Source: Strongylocentrotus purpuratus (lineage: Eukaryota; Echinodermata; Echinoidea; Camarodonta; Strongylocentrotidae). Taken from it: 64,000 nucleotides of DNA. A program made the position numbers and the translations under genes. The stretch lies in the NCBI RefSeq assembly GCF_000002235.5, contig NW_022145601.1:22547389-22611388 (forward strand). Reading direction: 5' to 3'. A model generated the notes under the pieces. It did no database searches. It was not told where the DNA came from and was given only the letters and a program-made list of their open reading frames with translations. This document shows, one piece after another, positions 49,051 through 62,224 of the stretch; the first letter of the stretch is position 1, and the number at the start of each line of letters is the position of its first letter.

Positions 49051-49536
49051 CAGGCGAGTGTGACAAGGATCAATCATAACATATTCTTGTTTCCCGCGCT
49101 TTTTATGTGGATCAGTCAAGGAAAATCTCTCCGCATTTTCTTAAACAAACAGACGGATTTAAGAGAGGAAAGCAGGTAGATGAATGAAAGGAATGAAATG
49201 GGAGAATACAAGAAATGGTAGAGACTAGAGGTGAGTCGAGATGATTGAAGTGAGACCGAATGGAACCGAACATGTTACTAAAGAGAAAAAAATACAAAGA
49301 CAAAGAAAATGTGTGTGTGTGAGATATATGTATGTATATATGTATATATAAATACTTAAGGCACAAATGCGATGAAATGATATTACAGTTACCTTGTTAT
49401 GGAAAAAGTGGCATTTTCTTTAACATCTTTAATCCCCTCATCCTCATTTTATGTTGAGTACGTGTTTGTTTTTTGCTCTCTTACGCTTCCACGCCTCTAT
49501 GTTTCTACCTGTCCGTCTCTCCCAAATATAGATATT

Positions 49537-49539
49537 GAT

Positions 49540-49570
<31 letters not shown>

Positions 49571-49870
49571 CTCTTTCTCTGTATTTCTCTAACTCTCTCT
49601 CTCTCTCTCTAGCTCCATCTCTCTTTCTCTCATTTCATATGTATCTCTGATTTGTTTAGATACCCTTTCTCTCTCTCTCTCCTTATACGAACACTCTTTC
49701 GCGTTTTACCTGGCCTTTGTATAATTTGTTAAATGTACATTTCTCTTATGTTTCCCTTTCAATACTCTTTGTAGTGTTCCCCCGTCACTCTCTACCTCTC
49801 TCTCTCTCTCTCTTCCCCCATCTCTTCGACTCTCTCCCTTTCCCTCTCTCATATCACCCCTCTCCCACCC
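49537..49870. repeat. (TA)n and (CT)n cluster
   Basis: TA at 49538-49570, then CT tracts at 49592-49611, 49669-49681 and 49796-49812. Intron of the membrane-protein gene. Confidence 0.9.
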
Positions 49871-49879
49871 TCTCTCCCT

Positions 49880-52800
49880 TACATATTGCAATCTACTTCG
49901 AGCTAAGAAAACAATTCGGACCCACTTTTCATACCAAACCAAACAAGGCATGGCAATGGGCCATGTTACAAGAAGCACCTTGGATATGTAGGTCAGAATC
50001 TCCGTAAAAATTGATCGAAAAGGACTGGGGAGCGAGTGATATCAACTGTTCATTCAAACATCCATCAATCTTCAAGTAAACACAGGATGATCCCTGCAAT
50101 ATTTGATGCTGTGGTCACTCTCCTGCGCTACAAGGATAAAGGTCACAGATAGAATGGGTTCTAGATGAGTTGCAACCACAGATGGACAGATATCATGAAG
50201 GACAAACTGTCTTCATAGATGATACGAACGTGAGAAAGACAAAGCTTTCATTTCTGAATCTTAGAAAGGTGTTACCTTCTCTTGCTATTTGCGATGGAGG
50301 GGTGATAAAAGATGGGGAAGGGAAACATTGGAGTGCAATGCAATGAAGAACGAGTGTTTTAGAGCAAGATACCGGTGAAGATGAGAAGTTATGTTTGGCC
50401 AAGGACTTATGAGAGCTCTCATAACTCCGTGGTTTGACGGAGACGGTTGATTACGTAGATGGGCAAAGGATAATGTAGTGTTTGGGGATGGGGTGTGGTG
50501 GTGGTGGTAGAGATGGTGGTGTTGTTGGTGATTTGTAAGTGGCGGTGGTAGTGCTGTTGTGGGTAGTGGTAAAGGTGATGGTGCTGGTGATGCTGGCAGT
50601 AGCGAAGGTGGAGGTAGTGGTCGTGGTATTAGTGGTGGTAGTGATGGGAGTAGCTAGTGGTGATAGTGATGGTGCTGGTGCCGATGACATAGATGTGGGT
50701 GAAGGGCATGTGGTGGTGGTCGTGATAGCGATTGTAGCTTTGATCTTTTTTTTTAATTGAAGGATTTGATTGAATATTATCCACAGTCGCAGTCCAAAGA
50801 CTGAATTGCAATGGTTAAAACAGTTTACAATGTATATACATGATAAAAGCAATTAAAACAGTCCAAGCAATCTACGATGAAATTCAAATAAAAGTGATCA
50901 AATGACAATAATAATGGCAACTATCGTTAAGTCTGATTAAGAAGCAATAGAAATCTTAACTGAAACAACATGAAAAAGTAGTAGGAGGGAATCTATAAAA
51001 TAATCAGGTTGTGATGGTGACAATGGTGGCGGTGGTGGTATTGATTGATGATGGTGTTAGGGATAACGTTGGATATAGTACTGATGAAGGTGATTTTAGA
51101 AGTGGTAGTATTTGAGGTGGTATGTTGGTAATGATGATGGGGGTTTGGCTAGGTGATTATGGAGAACATCTTGTCATTATCAAAATGGGGAGACTTGATC
51201 TTAGTGTAAATGATGTGTTCTGTTTGTAAAAAAAATAATCTCAAGTCCTATGATTAACTATGACTTTTGTCATGACGTCGTCATAAACAACGATAACAGA
51301 AGTAGGGCAAAGGACCAAGATGGAGATTTCAGACATAAAAGAGAACTTGTTGGCGGAAGACATAAATACAGACAACAGAAAGGTGTAGTATGATTGAAGG
51401 GGGGGGGGCTAGAGCGAGATGTATTGCCTTGTACGTGTAAAGGGTTTGTAGGAATCCTCATTCCAAAATTAATAAGCCAAATTAACTACGGGAAACTACG
51501 TTATCAGTCAAAACACAATACCGTCCGTTTATAAACAATGGTAAAAGCTGGATGATACCTAAAACCTCGACCTAAAGTGGATAGTATTATGGTTGGGAGG
51601 ACGGAGAAAAGTGCAATAACACTTGGCCGGGCCACGAGCCCTTTTGGATCATTGAGCCTGATCTTTGAAAGGTATTATCTTTCTGAATGGAATATGGCTT
51701 TATTAGACTCTGGATGGTGGGATGACAGATTCGAATCTAGATCAAACATCTCCAGTATCTCCAAATATTAAGGAAAATGCTCTTGGTTTGGTCTTTGGTT
51801 ATGATGTACAGCTTGAACCTGTGGATACGATTGATATTTATTACTTTTGTTTAGAAGCAAAAATTGCTCTGCCGAAAAGTAGATCAATATTGTTTGTAAT
51901 ATGTTTTCATTCCATCTTTATAAACAGCGAAAGAGGAGGGGTAGCTGTTGACAGTTTCTCGGCAATTTATATTGGGCTTCGCGTCCTAGAAAAAAAGTAC
52001 TTTTGGGGGTCAAACAACATTACAGCTCGAGGGTACTGGTGGATTTTGTTTTATTTCAAATGATACGTCAAATTGAAAGTGCATTTTCATTCATTCAATA
52101 TACATGATATAAACGTATTTGCCCTAGCCCCAAAAACAAAATTTGCTCCCCATTACTAACTTACAAAGAGAACGCATACGTTGTCGTTTTCCCTTTTTTG
52201 AGGAGTTGCGTATTGGAAAAGAACCATGAAAATTGATGGATGCCGGAAAATTTTGTTCATACAAATTATTCGAATCTTCATTAATTTCCCATATTTTCTA
52301 TACTTCTTTTATAAAGAGCAGTTGGGAGGAAAGGCAAGTATCATGCACGTCATATTTAATACATGCAAACCGCCCATTATCAATTATTCAAAGCTCCAGC
52401 AATTTCTCTAGTTTCTACACAAAGCTAATGAGGGAAGTATAATCCTTAATTGCTGGAAAGCACTATCAACGTTCGAGATCTACAAACGATGAATTTTGTT
52501 TAAATTAAAAGGGAAAAAGGAATACCATCCCAAAGCCCCGATCCCTCGACACACCACTCTGACCATTAGTATTGATTCCTGTCATGCAATTAGGATAATG
52601 GGCTAGATAATCATCATATTATCTGTATAGCTCCCATCGTTTAACCGTCCTAATGGAAATAATGTGTGCATTAGGTCTATTTGCACAACTAAGGCATCAG
52701 ACGCCCGTGTCAATATTTTTGTGGAGCCCCCATCCCGAAAAGGGTTTCATGAACGAGTTAACATGATCCATTGAGTATCAGGGCGATTTATGAGAAAATG

Positions 52801-54050
52801 CTCTGGTGTGTTTCCTAAAAGGCTGGCTAATGGATTCGCGCTGTTGTTTAGGAAGAATTGAGGTAGAATAATCATCTTTTTCACACTGTGATCTCCATTC
52901 TCTACGGTTAATGATGTATGGTTAAAGTGGTAATTGATTGGAATCATGAATTATAACGAGATGTAAAAAATGCATAAATGCTCCCGTGTGTACTTAGTGG
53001 CATGTTATATTCATGCTCTGGGATATTTGTGTCTCCTATATTTTGCGTCATATTCTTTTCGAACTCATACTTTGCATTTTCACCTCTTAAGAGCTTTAAG
53101 AAAGAATGGTTAGACCTTGTCATAAAAAAGTCGTGTAGTCAGGTGGCGCAGGGAGGGTGTGAGTCTGATTTGTAAATCAACTGATTTAGTGGTCTTTTGT
53201 AGTCTTTTCGGTACATCTAGAAATCGGTTGACCTTCCTTATTGTTTGTACCCCCCCCCCCCCAAGAAAATATGGCGTAACAACTCCAACGCGGAAATCTG
53301 TTGAACAAACTTTGGATTGAATTTCATATAGCACTCTTCGTGATAGCGATATTGCTGAATGACTATTGACATATGCCAGGGCATGGTCGAGAGCGAAATG
53401 TGTAAACTGTGATATCGCTGTCAGAAAAGGATATATTTCGCTCACAAATTTTGAAAATTAAAGGCCAACATGAAGCTACAATATACCCCCTTCCACACAT
53501 ACACATACACACGAGTACACCAACCAACGCTGGTGCTTAGCCTAGGCGTCAAAAGGTTAACATAATATGTGTTATTAAGACATTGCAAAAGTTGGAAGTC
53601 TTTTAATTACACGTTTATAATGTTTTTCTCCTGATATTCATTTACGGCTTATTAAATCAGAATGGTAAGATCTAGAAAACTATTGTCAGTCATGGAAACC
53701 TGAGTATTTTGTTGTCGTAATTTGATCCTGACAATAACATATCTCCTAAGTCACGTCAATCCGACAAAAATTAAGATGTCAGTTGTTGGTGATTTTGTTA
53801 TTCTTTCCCGCTATCCAGTGTACAGCATTGAGATGTTTCCTCATTGTTTTACATACGGCGTCATGTTGTTGCAATTTTAACGAAGAGAGAGAGAGAGAGA
53901 GGGTGTAAATAGAAGAAAGAAGGAAAAGACGAAAATGAGACAAGAGATAAAGAGGAAGGAAGACGTCATCATTGTAACAGTGCACTTTGGAATTTCTAGA
54001 GTAAAAATGCAAAAGGATTTATGAGGACAACCGTTTGCTTACAACACAAG
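49880..54050. other. Intron of the membrane-protein gene; no exon seen
   Basis: I looked for phase 1-1 cassette exons between the signal-peptide and stalk exons and found none I can support. The 113-codon frame at 51722 and the 96-codon frame at 49717 lack motifs. Confidence 0.5.
50490..50740. repeat. Degenerate (GGT)n tract
   Basis: GGTGGTGGT-like runs with GAT/AGT variants; reads as poly-Val on + and Thr-rich on -. Looser echoes continue at 51010-51140. No gene called. Confidence 0.85.
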
Positions 54051-54054
54051 TATC

Positions 54055-54312
54055 TTAATGCCTCAGTCACATTAGTTATACCGCTATCGGTAGCGGCAGC
54101 GCAGTCTGGCCGAACGGTCGCATGGTCGTATGGTCCCCGTTCGGCCGCCTTTCGGGCGCCTTGCGACGACTTTGCCTTGGTATTTGTCAAAAACATACGA
54201 CCACCACAGGGATGCCTTAAGACAACCGTGCGTCATTGCTTCTTAGCACTGGGTTTATGGTATCAAACTTCGCTGTCTGGCAAACACTTCGGAACAGCGT
54301 GTTTCGATACAT
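54055..54312 (+). mobile_element. CG-rich fragment starting GCCTCAGTCACATTAG
   Basis: A CG-dense island in AT-rich intron. It opens with GCCTCAGTCACATTAG and holds ACCGCTATCGGTAGCGG, GAACGGTCGCATGGTCG and CCGTTCGGCCGCC. CCTCAGTCAC also occurs in the nested block at about 6913. No matching opposite end was found. Probably part of a non-autonomous DNA element; the 97-residue frame is unlike a known protein. Confidence 0.35.
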
Positions 54313-54319
54313 GAGTGGT

Positions 54320-57000
54320 TTTAACTCACGCTTGAAACCCACCATATCTGACTACGATTCGAGGTAGTTTGGAGAAAATGTGCAGTAGCCTTGGATACAA
54401 ACATTCATATCTGTAAAATCTTAATGAAAGGGGTTCTAAATAGTGGCTTGCAGTGAGTTTCCAGGGTATTGCAAGCCTCCCTGTAGAAGGAAAAGCCAAA
54501 TGGCTCCCAGTTGCAGAAACGTCAGACAAGACATCGTTAGAATGTATACCATTTGTCAGTGTGACTTTTTTCATAGTGAAAAGCCCACAGTAAATCACAA
54601 TTTTGATGTTTAGTTTTAATCTCATTATTCAAGGGTTCAATAGAGAAGATAAGATTTGTTTGTATTTCCATATATTATCCAATTGCAATCCGTAGAAAAT
54701 TGGATCGCAGACGGGTCGTATAGTGTGCGTAGGGCTAAAGACTCACCCACGGACGCACGCCCACAATCCGACGGTACTTATTGTGGATTCTGCTCTAAGG
54801 GACAATGTGTTCTTTTTTTAAATGATATCCCTTAGATCACAAAACTTGAACCATAGGACGAGCCAAAGAAAAAACACCTGAACAGCTCAAGGGTGGAAAA
54901 AGTACGATAAATGTTCAGCGTACTAAAATGACAAGAGAACAATCTTTAAAAACCCCGGATTGACAACGGTGTAATATAAACCATGCATTCTTTAGAGGCT
55001 CTACACATCATGTCCCTCGAAGGGCCATTTCTGGAGCGAGATCTCTCAAATAATAATGCACTCTTTACTGATGAAAACCGGTGTCATCCCTGTGGATTGC
55101 CATAAATAAATCCTGCCCCTCTATCGGAGATATTACAATCGCCACCAGCTGCTTCCTTTCCAAGTGGCATGGGTGCGTTCCCATTATCACATTTTATAAT
55201 TTTGCTCACGGTATAATGGGTAGCTTTTACAGTCCATTAAGTGGCTATGTACTATATAGAAACATGGCGAAATAACGGTACTCGTTTTGTTTAAACTATG
55301 ACCGTATTTCTCCAGAGCGTGGTGGTAGTAATTAAAATCATCCTGATCAACTAGTGTTGCTTAGGTGTTATGGGGCTATATTTGTAAATGGCGTCTTTAG
55401 TAATTGTGGTAGGGCCTATGAATATATATTAAAAAGAGATATTTGCACGTCAGTAAGACCACAAGCATGTTTCCAAATGCTTATCTGTTAAAATGATATA
55501 GCATTGGTACAAGTATTATTGATATATAAATATTAAGACAATTACATGATACAAACGAAACATCAAATGCTTTAATCATTGGTCATCAAGAACAATGTGT
55601 GTGACTCGAAGACTTAAAACTCGGCAATGCGGAACGAATCCAATATTTTTTTCTCGAGGCAACATTTTGTGAGTGATGGATGCATGAATGGGTGGGGAAA
55701 AGCCTGCGAAATTAATATCACGAAATTACGGCGTGCATATTATGACGGGAAGTAAAAACAAAAGCTTGGTCACGCAATAATATAGGTTGAATCCATGGTT
55801 TAATCAAGGGCCTTGCTCAGACAGAGATTTTTTCCGGTTGTACCACACAGGGTTGGCAGACAATTACCCTGCTTGTCCTTCACAACCGAATTCCGACTTT
55901 CAACCCTGGGCCAAATACTATAATACCTAATCCAAATGCTTAACTTTACCTGAAACCAAATTGCTATCCTAAATCTAATTCTACTTCTTTGATGAGGTAA
56001 GCATTAAAGTATTATTATTACCGAAACGGTATGTCGGAGCAGTGTTCTGCCTATATTTACCAATACACGATCTTTTAACATTTGCAACTTTTAACATGTT
56101 TAATGTGATCACAAATTAAGTAGTATTTTGTATGAGTCGTATATTTCACAAGTAGATTTGTTTTGATGATTCTTATAAAATGTGAACCACTTTTGCTCTA
56201 CATAATTATGGTAAAACGACTGGTTTGTTGTTGTTCTTGTAGTCGTGGCTGATGGTGGTGAGTGTTAGTGTTTAAGTAGAGTAATATAATTATAATCGAA
56301 TGAACAGCGAATCTAATTTGAATAATCTGTGCGTTAAATGACTAATGGTGAACGTGCCGATGTGAAATGTGAAAGTTTTTGTTTTCAGCTTGTTTGTATC
56401 TTCACGGGAATGGCAGATTTACAAATGTAGTCATATCGGCAAGAGGGGAAACATAAAGTGAAGCTTGAGGAGAGTGCATAAGCAACTATAACCCTACCCT
56501 ATATTTCTTTTTAGAGGACAGTGAGAGAGAAAGAGAGAGAGGGAGAGAGGGAGAGAGAGAGAGAGGGAGTCTTGATATGGGCACAGTATACTTGTTCGTG
56601 ATCGTCCATTACTGTCACTTATAATTTTCTAATTTACCTGACATATTATCCCATCCCGAGGCTCTGGAGGTTCCATTTTGATATTTGATTTTGACAGTCA
56701 ATCCTGATATGACAAACTTTTGAATGTGCAATGCATTAATCAGTGGAGTTGACATTGTTGATTCACTGGCTTCTGACGAATGGCTGGAACTACTCCATTG
56801 CTGATGCGATCAGGTAAAGAACACATTAATTCTGGCCAAAGAGAAGAGTCAAGTTACTCGAAAGCAATCAGAGATAAAGGTGATAGATCAACCGTCATCG
56901 TTTATGTCATGTTTCAAGCTTTATAATTCGTAATAATTTCATTGCAGGATTTTGTATGGGGATGAACATCTAAGGCACAAGAAGAAAGTTAAGAATTAGT
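54320..57000. other. Intron; no exon seen
   Basis: AT-rich intron. The 55830-55990 segment has a short CGGTTGT/ACAACCG inverted pair and AACCCTGG-type phrases like those in the elements at 18980 and 22225. Confidence 0.5.
56522..56570. repeat. (GA)n microsatellite
   Basis: Interrupted GA tract in the intron before coding exon 2. Confidence 0.9.
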
Positions 57001-57145
57001 TTGTGTGTGCGTGGGCGTGTGTGTGCGGAGACATACGGATAGAGAGGGAGAGATAGGGAGAGGGAGTGAGAGAGGGGGAGAGAAAAAGAGTGAGAGGGCA
57101 GAGAACAAGAGCGAGGGAGGTTAGAGATCTACTAGAGAGGAGAGA
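57000..57145. repeat. GT then GA low-complexity tract
   Basis: GTGTGTGCGTGGGCGTGTGT followed by GA-rich sequence; yields an Arg-Glu frame. Confidence 0.85.
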
Positions 57146-57640
57146 GGAGTGTCAAGCAGGACAGACACAAATCAGATGTCTTTACAGGGAATCGGTGAAG
57201 AAAGAAAAATGTAATACAAATCGTTGTAGGGAACTCGGTATCCGATTTACAAGAAATACAAAGACAGTTTGATTATAGATATACAACAATTACAAAAGGA
57301 CGGATTGTGGAATGGAATATTGAGAAATAAAATTAATTTGGCTAGAAGCAGTAAGAGGAACGGATAACGAAGTAAAATATTAGTTGTTAACCATAGGCTA
57401 ATATGCAATATCCACCCATTCTATAGAGAAAGAGAAAGAAAGGGTAACGCATGAAAAAGTCAAATAAGAAGAAAAAGAAAGGCAGCAAATTCCTTCCTGT
57501 TTTTGTCTCACTTGAGCTCCACCCCCCCCCCCCCCTACCATTCTCTCCCTCTCGATCTATAGGTACGGTTCGCTCAGTTTTACTGATCATGCTTCTCCCA
57601 CCTCCGCCCAAGATAAACCGGCGAAATTGGAAACCTCACG

Positions 57641-57734
57641 ATTTCTTCCTGTTGATGTATTGACACGGCCATCGCACGAGGACATATGAAATTGTAGATG
57701 ATTGAAAATCTGAGCAAAATGAACCTGTAGATGG
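57641..57734 (+). repeat. Degenerate direct repeat D, copy 1
   Basis: TTCTTCCTGTTGATGTATTG, CACGGCCATCGCACGAGGAC and CTGAGCAAAATGAACCTGTA recur in order at 58070 and 58467. Confidence 0.65.
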
Positions 57735-58069
57735 AATCAGGGTCGGATCAAGGATTTTCTGCTTTAAAAAAAAATCGTAGCAAAAACTAAATTTAGTTTA
57801 AACGAGGGCACGGGCCAGATGGGTCCACTGAATGCCAAGGCTTCTGTACAAGAGGAGGGGGGGGGGGATGTGGAGGCCACGAAACCAAAAAGTCTCTAAT
57901 AAGAAGCAAATTTTAAAATACCTATTTATATGTACATAGAGAAGGACAAAATAGGATTAAAAAGGGGCTTGCGCTGGTTGTGCCTATATAAATGCGCCAG
58001 TGGTTATTTTGTTTACACTACCAAGTTGGCCCTCCTTCCTTTTATTTTCTCCCTTCACAAAAAGAAGGA

Positions 58070-58162
58070 AACCTCGTTTATGTAGTAGCCACCACGGTCA
58101 TTGGATGAAGGGATATGACAATGGGGATGAGAGAAAGAAATCTGCGCAAAAGGAATGTGTAG
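58070..58162 (+). repeat. Degenerate direct repeat D, copy 2
   Basis: TTATGTAGTAGCCACCACGG, TCATTGGATGAAGGGATATG and CAATGGGGATGAGAGAAAG match copies 1 and 3. Confidence 0.65.
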
Positions 58163-58466
58163 GTGTTATTATATGTAGATCCAAGCATCTTTAAAAGAGA
58201 AAGAGGTAAAATACCGACCCCCCTATAAAAAAGAAACCCAAAACAACAACAACAACATCAACAATAAAAACAAAACCCCATGAACATGAACCTACAAAAG
58301 AATGCCAAATTTCACTTTGTGGGGAAACTAGCCGGACGTACCCACTGCAAAGTAGCAGCACCCTCCCCTCTCCTGAGATTAACATTCCAGAAAAGAAAGG
58401 AAAAATAAGTTTGGGAAAATATTGCAATTAACCTCCGAGCTGGGAGAAGATACCTTTACAGATAAA

Positions 58467-58554
58467 TTTCCTTCTGTTGATGTAGTGCCACGGCCAGTGG
58501 ACAAGGGGATATGAAAATGGGGATGAGAGATACATCTGAGCTAAATGAACCTGT
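58467..58554 (+). repeat. Degenerate direct repeat D, copy 3
   Basis: TTCCTTCTGTTGATGTAGTG, CCACGGCCAGTGGACAAGGG and ATGAAAATGGGGATGAGAG match copies 1 and 2. Copies are spaced about 430 and 400 bp apart within the long intron before coding exon 2. Confidence 0.65.
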
Positions 58555-59170
58555 CATTCCGAAATCAACTTATGTACCTCCAGCTTCTCCTACACCTTCA
58601 AATTGCACATATTCGATATTAAATTGTTTCTTGCCTCTGTTGCTCCTCAGTCAATTTTTAACACTGACTGAATTCCTAACTTCCTGTGAAAATCTAACCA
58701 TTAACCTTAAATGTGTGTTCCATTCGAAATTTAGGGTAGGTATAGGTTCAGGAAATTGGATTTAGAGATTATACTGCGATGTTTGGTCCAATAATTTGTT
58801 TGCGAAATATAGACTAGACTGGATAAAATATCGGATCACCATGACTATTAAACAATAAGAAAAGTACGTCATCCCACATATCAAATGATCGAATTTTCGA
58901 ACATCTAAATGTGTACACATATTTTTTTTAATATAATTAAGTGCATGTAGAAATTTAACTACACTTCCTTAGTCTTCCGAAGTAAGATAATAAATGAAGT
59001 AGTCGAAAATCTAACTCATAGTGACGCTAATCTGCATTATCTGTTGCAGCTGAGGATACTGCACAATGTTGTTATTTAATTTTGCGATGTTTAACTGAAC
59101 ACTTTTAGTGTTATTGTTCATTGTCATTCTCTATCAAAACACTTTGTGTTTTTTATTCTCACCTATATAG

Positions 59171-59758
59171 CTGCAGCAACAGACATTGGAACGCCCAACG
59201 TGCCTACAACATATTTACCCGATGATTTATCATCGGGCAAAGACATTCATTATGACGTCACCACGATGGCTCCAAAAGACTTTCTTCAAAGTGAAACTTT
59301 GCCCGTGCATGTGCCCAAGACAGACTTACTGAGCGATACCGTTTCGGAGAACCCTAAAGAGCCTTTAGTTCACACTGTGATATTGACACATACATCAGGA
59401 ACGAATTCTGCAGAAGAACATAGAACTCTACCTTATGAAGAGGGCGCCCTTGGGGGCATAACCGCATCGAGTGTAGAAAGAACTTTCGAAACGTCGTCGG
59501 CAGTCTCTCTTACAGATTTGAGGAACAGACATGGCGACGAGTTTCATACGACGTCGTCTGCGGAGACTGAAGATGTGACGGTGATAGAATATACGGAGAA
59601 ACAATACGTAACGACGGCATCGAGCGGGCATACGATGTCATCTAGGAAAACTACATCTACAGGACGACGGAGAACTGGTGCATCTTCAGCGTCATCAGAG
59701 GATTCGAAAAAACAACACTTTGAAGATGGAAACGACCATGAAAATGGCGTAATCCCTG
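59171..59758 (+). CDS. Coding exon 2: Ser/Thr-rich, cysteine-free ectodomain
   Basis: The acceptor is CACCTATATAG (AG 59169-59170), preceded by a T-rich tract. A phase-1 join to the signal-peptide exon gives residues 24 to 219. About a quarter or more of the residues are Ser or Thr, Asp/Glu are frequent, and there is no Cys and no N-x-S/T sequon, so it looks like an extended, possibly O-glycosylated stalk rather than a folded domain. Three Ser-Gly dipeptides (in SSGKD, TSGTN and SSGHT) could be glycosaminoglycan sites, though only the first has acidic neighbours. A basic patch (GRRRTG) lies in its C-terminal part. The frame runs on to a stop at 59812, but the donor CTG|GTAATA (GT 59759-59760) is in phase 1, exactly matching the next exon. 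A second in-frame acceptor lies 6 bases downstream (CTGCAG). No family recognised; a mucin-like or proteoglycan-like role is inference. Confidence 0.75.
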
Positions 59759-60238
59759 GTAATAATTCATTCGACAAATATTTAAAAGAATTAGTTCAGT
59801 CAGGAAATGGCTAACCTCCAAGTTTGAAAATATATGTAGGTGTGTGTGTGTGTGTATGCGTGTTATATTGTAATGTACCCGATTAAATCAGGAAAAGGGG
59901 AAGGGGAACCAATATTTGAAAACAATTGAAAAGGACGCGGACACTGTTAAATTAAAGGATCAATAATCGTTGATATTTTTTCAAAAATAATTTGTTTTCC
60001 ATGATTGAAAATGCTTTCTTTACCAATTGGTTCCTTCAAATGAATCTTCATTCTATAAACCCTTTGGCAAACTTGTCTATTTCCATTTATTTCCTGTTCT
60101 CAAGATTAAAAGATTCAAGTTCAATACTTATCATTGGAAGAGAAAAGCTAAGGGAGAATACAAAATAAACATTTAAAAGAAGACTAGCTAAAAAAAAAAG
60201 AAGATTTTTTCGAAATAGGGTAATTGTAAATAGGGTAA

Positions 60239-60482
60239 CCGGAGTGTTGGCTCAGTCAGTAGAACGCCCGCCTCACAACCGGGAGGTCGTGGGTTCGAAC
60301 CCCGGCCGCGTCATACCAAAAGACGTTAAAAGATGGGAGTTGTTGCTACCTTGTTTGGCGTTTAACAATAAGGGATAGAGCAACGTCGATCTGGCGCTGC
60401 TCAGTGGCTGCCGGGCTCACGATCAATTGGGCAAAAAGAATTTCCGTTTCGGTTTAATAAAATTTGGAGTGGACTATTATGC

Positions 60483-60516
<34 letters not shown>

Positions 60517-60517
60517 G
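60239..60517 (+). mobile_element. tRNA-headed SINE with (ATT)n tail
   Basis: A tRNA-like 5' head has an A-box-like TGGCTCAGTCAG (60248-60259) and a perfect B box GGTTCGAACCC (60292-60302). An anticodon-arm-like segment has the loop CTCACAA. The acceptor stem does not pair, so this is a SINE head and not a working tRNA gene. A body follows with TTGTTGCTACCTTG and GGCGTTTAACAATAAGG, then (ATT)n at 60484-60517. It lies in the intron between coding exons 2 and 3 of the membrane-protein gene, in the same orientation. Confidence 0.8.
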
Positions 60518-60602
60518 TTCTCTTATGGAAACGCTGATACAAATCATAACCTTGCATTTGATGAATGTTTTTTTTATTTTTTATCGATTGTCATATTTTA
60601 AG

Positions 60603-60741
60603 AAGCACCAGTGCATCGTCATCGAGACGAAGGACTCATGACAGAGGCGAACATCAACCATGCCGCTCTCTGGATCACTGTAGCCTTCGTAGCCGTTCTT
60701 CTCGTCTATATCACGGTTCTGATCATCTACAACGCTAAAAA
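60603..60741 (+). CDS. Coding exon 3: transmembrane segment and start of cytoplasmic tail
   Basis: The acceptor is ATTTTAAG (AG 60601-60602; a second AG lies 3 bases later, in frame). A phase-1 join to 59758 creates a Glu codon and continues with a charged juxtamembrane stretch (HRHRDEG), then a 22-23 residue hydrophobic helix (about residues 240-262, beginning AALWITVAFVAV and ending LIIY), then NAKK. The positive charges after the helix fit an N-out, C-in type I topology. The exon end is ambiguous. AAAAA|GTAAGA is a strong donor in phase 2, but reading through meets TAA at 60743-60745, giving a 266-residue protein. I see no AATAAA in the next few hundred bases, which favours splicing on. 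The reading frame shared by signal, stalk and helix through two phase-1 introns is the main evidence for the gene. Confidence 0.75.
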
Positions 60742-60749
60742 GTAAGAAA

Positions 60750-62220
60750 TGCCTGTTCTCATAACAAAACAAAAAAACCTTAAACCTGTATTTTAGATGA
60801 GATACATCTCGGAGCAAACGTCGTTGGACTAAATTTTGAATCACACTTAATAGGGCTACAGTAGTTAAACGCTGTTCATATCAAATGGTATTTGTTAAAG
60901 AATCGTCAACCGTTGTTAATTTAAAATCTAGGTTCTTCAAAACCGCCACTGAGACGGAAAACTACCCATAAAATGACATTTGCAAGAAGCGAATACTTGT
61001 CAATTATTAATTCCTCGTACAGTCTAACATGTAGTTTACTTTTTTCCTCCAATTCAGCCTAAAAAATTATTCACTTTCTGCAAAAATACAAGGGCAAACT
61101 GTCCATAGAATGACACGCATGTGGTATAACCGGATGCGCATGTTCCGACCGATGTCTTGCTGCCAGACAGTATTGACGTGATGTACAAGTACATTGGTAA
61201 AATCGCTTACCACATCACAGACGGCCATACCGCAAACGTCTATCTAGTAGCAGAAATGGAATAGAAAACAATGGTGTATGCATGCATTGACGGAGCTTGA
61301 GGGTAGGGGGAACTTGCTCAGTACTGTTCATTAGCTAAAAGAATGAAACTAAGATGGAAAGAGAAAGGGAGAATGGAGGTTGACAACGTAACCTCCTGAT
61401 ACCCTCATCCACTAGCTGGCTTCATTCGTGTGCATTTTATTTAATCCATTGCACTTGTGCCCCCTCAATGCCTGGACCCACCCTATACGCCGATGTGAGT
61501 ATATCGAAGGTCATACATGTATAGCATAATGATTCGATAGTGGTCTATGATATTATTATGCAATATTTCATGGAATGGAAACAAACGTCCTTATAGCCAT
61601 ATTTAGCTCTCATCTTTCTCGATACAAAGCACTTTTTCCTGATGGGTAGTTGTGTTAGTTTTCTAAAGGGGTGGGGGTGGTGGAGACAAATTTCCGAAGG
61701 GTATATTTCATGGGTATTTTCCTTAAATCCAGTAATTTGTCCTACAGAGATGATTAGGAAGGTTATCAGTCGGGGTAAGGGGGGTGAGGGGCGCGGGTCA
61801 TTATAATCGCGCATCATTGAAATATGTTATCTACGGTAGATATTAAAGTAGGATTGTCTAGAAAGAATGTCTAACAGCTTCGCAGATGTAGAAAAGTGGC
61901 GTTTACTTCTGAAATACCTATGTTAGAAAGTATGTATTAGTTCCAATTTTCAAGGTATCGTTGATCCTTCATAAGTCCATAATATGATAAGATTAAAAGC
62001 AAGAAGTACCTTTGGAAATTTCCTTCAATCATACATCTCCATAGCATTAGATATTGTACAATTCTTATTCGCTACTGCTGGGATAGGGGTTATAGGGATA
62101 ATCTAATAATTTATCAGTTATGCCTCAGTTGTTAAGTTCTTTATCACAAGCATAATTATCACAAGTATTCTGGTAATGAAGATGGTTGAAAGAAAGAGCA
62201 AAATTCGCCTTTAAAAGGAA
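60750..62220. other. Intron after the transmembrane exon; nothing distinct seen
   Basis: No AATAAA soon after the possible stop at 60743 and no supported exon. Poorly structured unique sequence. Confidence 0.5.
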
Positions 62221-62224
62221 AGCC

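Noticed and set aside
59759..59814. Continuation of the stalk frame to the stop at 59812
   Set aside because: A phase-matched donor at 59759 joins to the transmembrane exon; reading through would give a secreted form without a membrane anchor. It remains possible as an intron-retention product.
60241..60313. Functional tRNA gene (CAC or ACA anticodon)
   Set aside because: A and B boxes are good but the acceptor stem does not pair and the body continues into a SINE with an (ATT)n tail.
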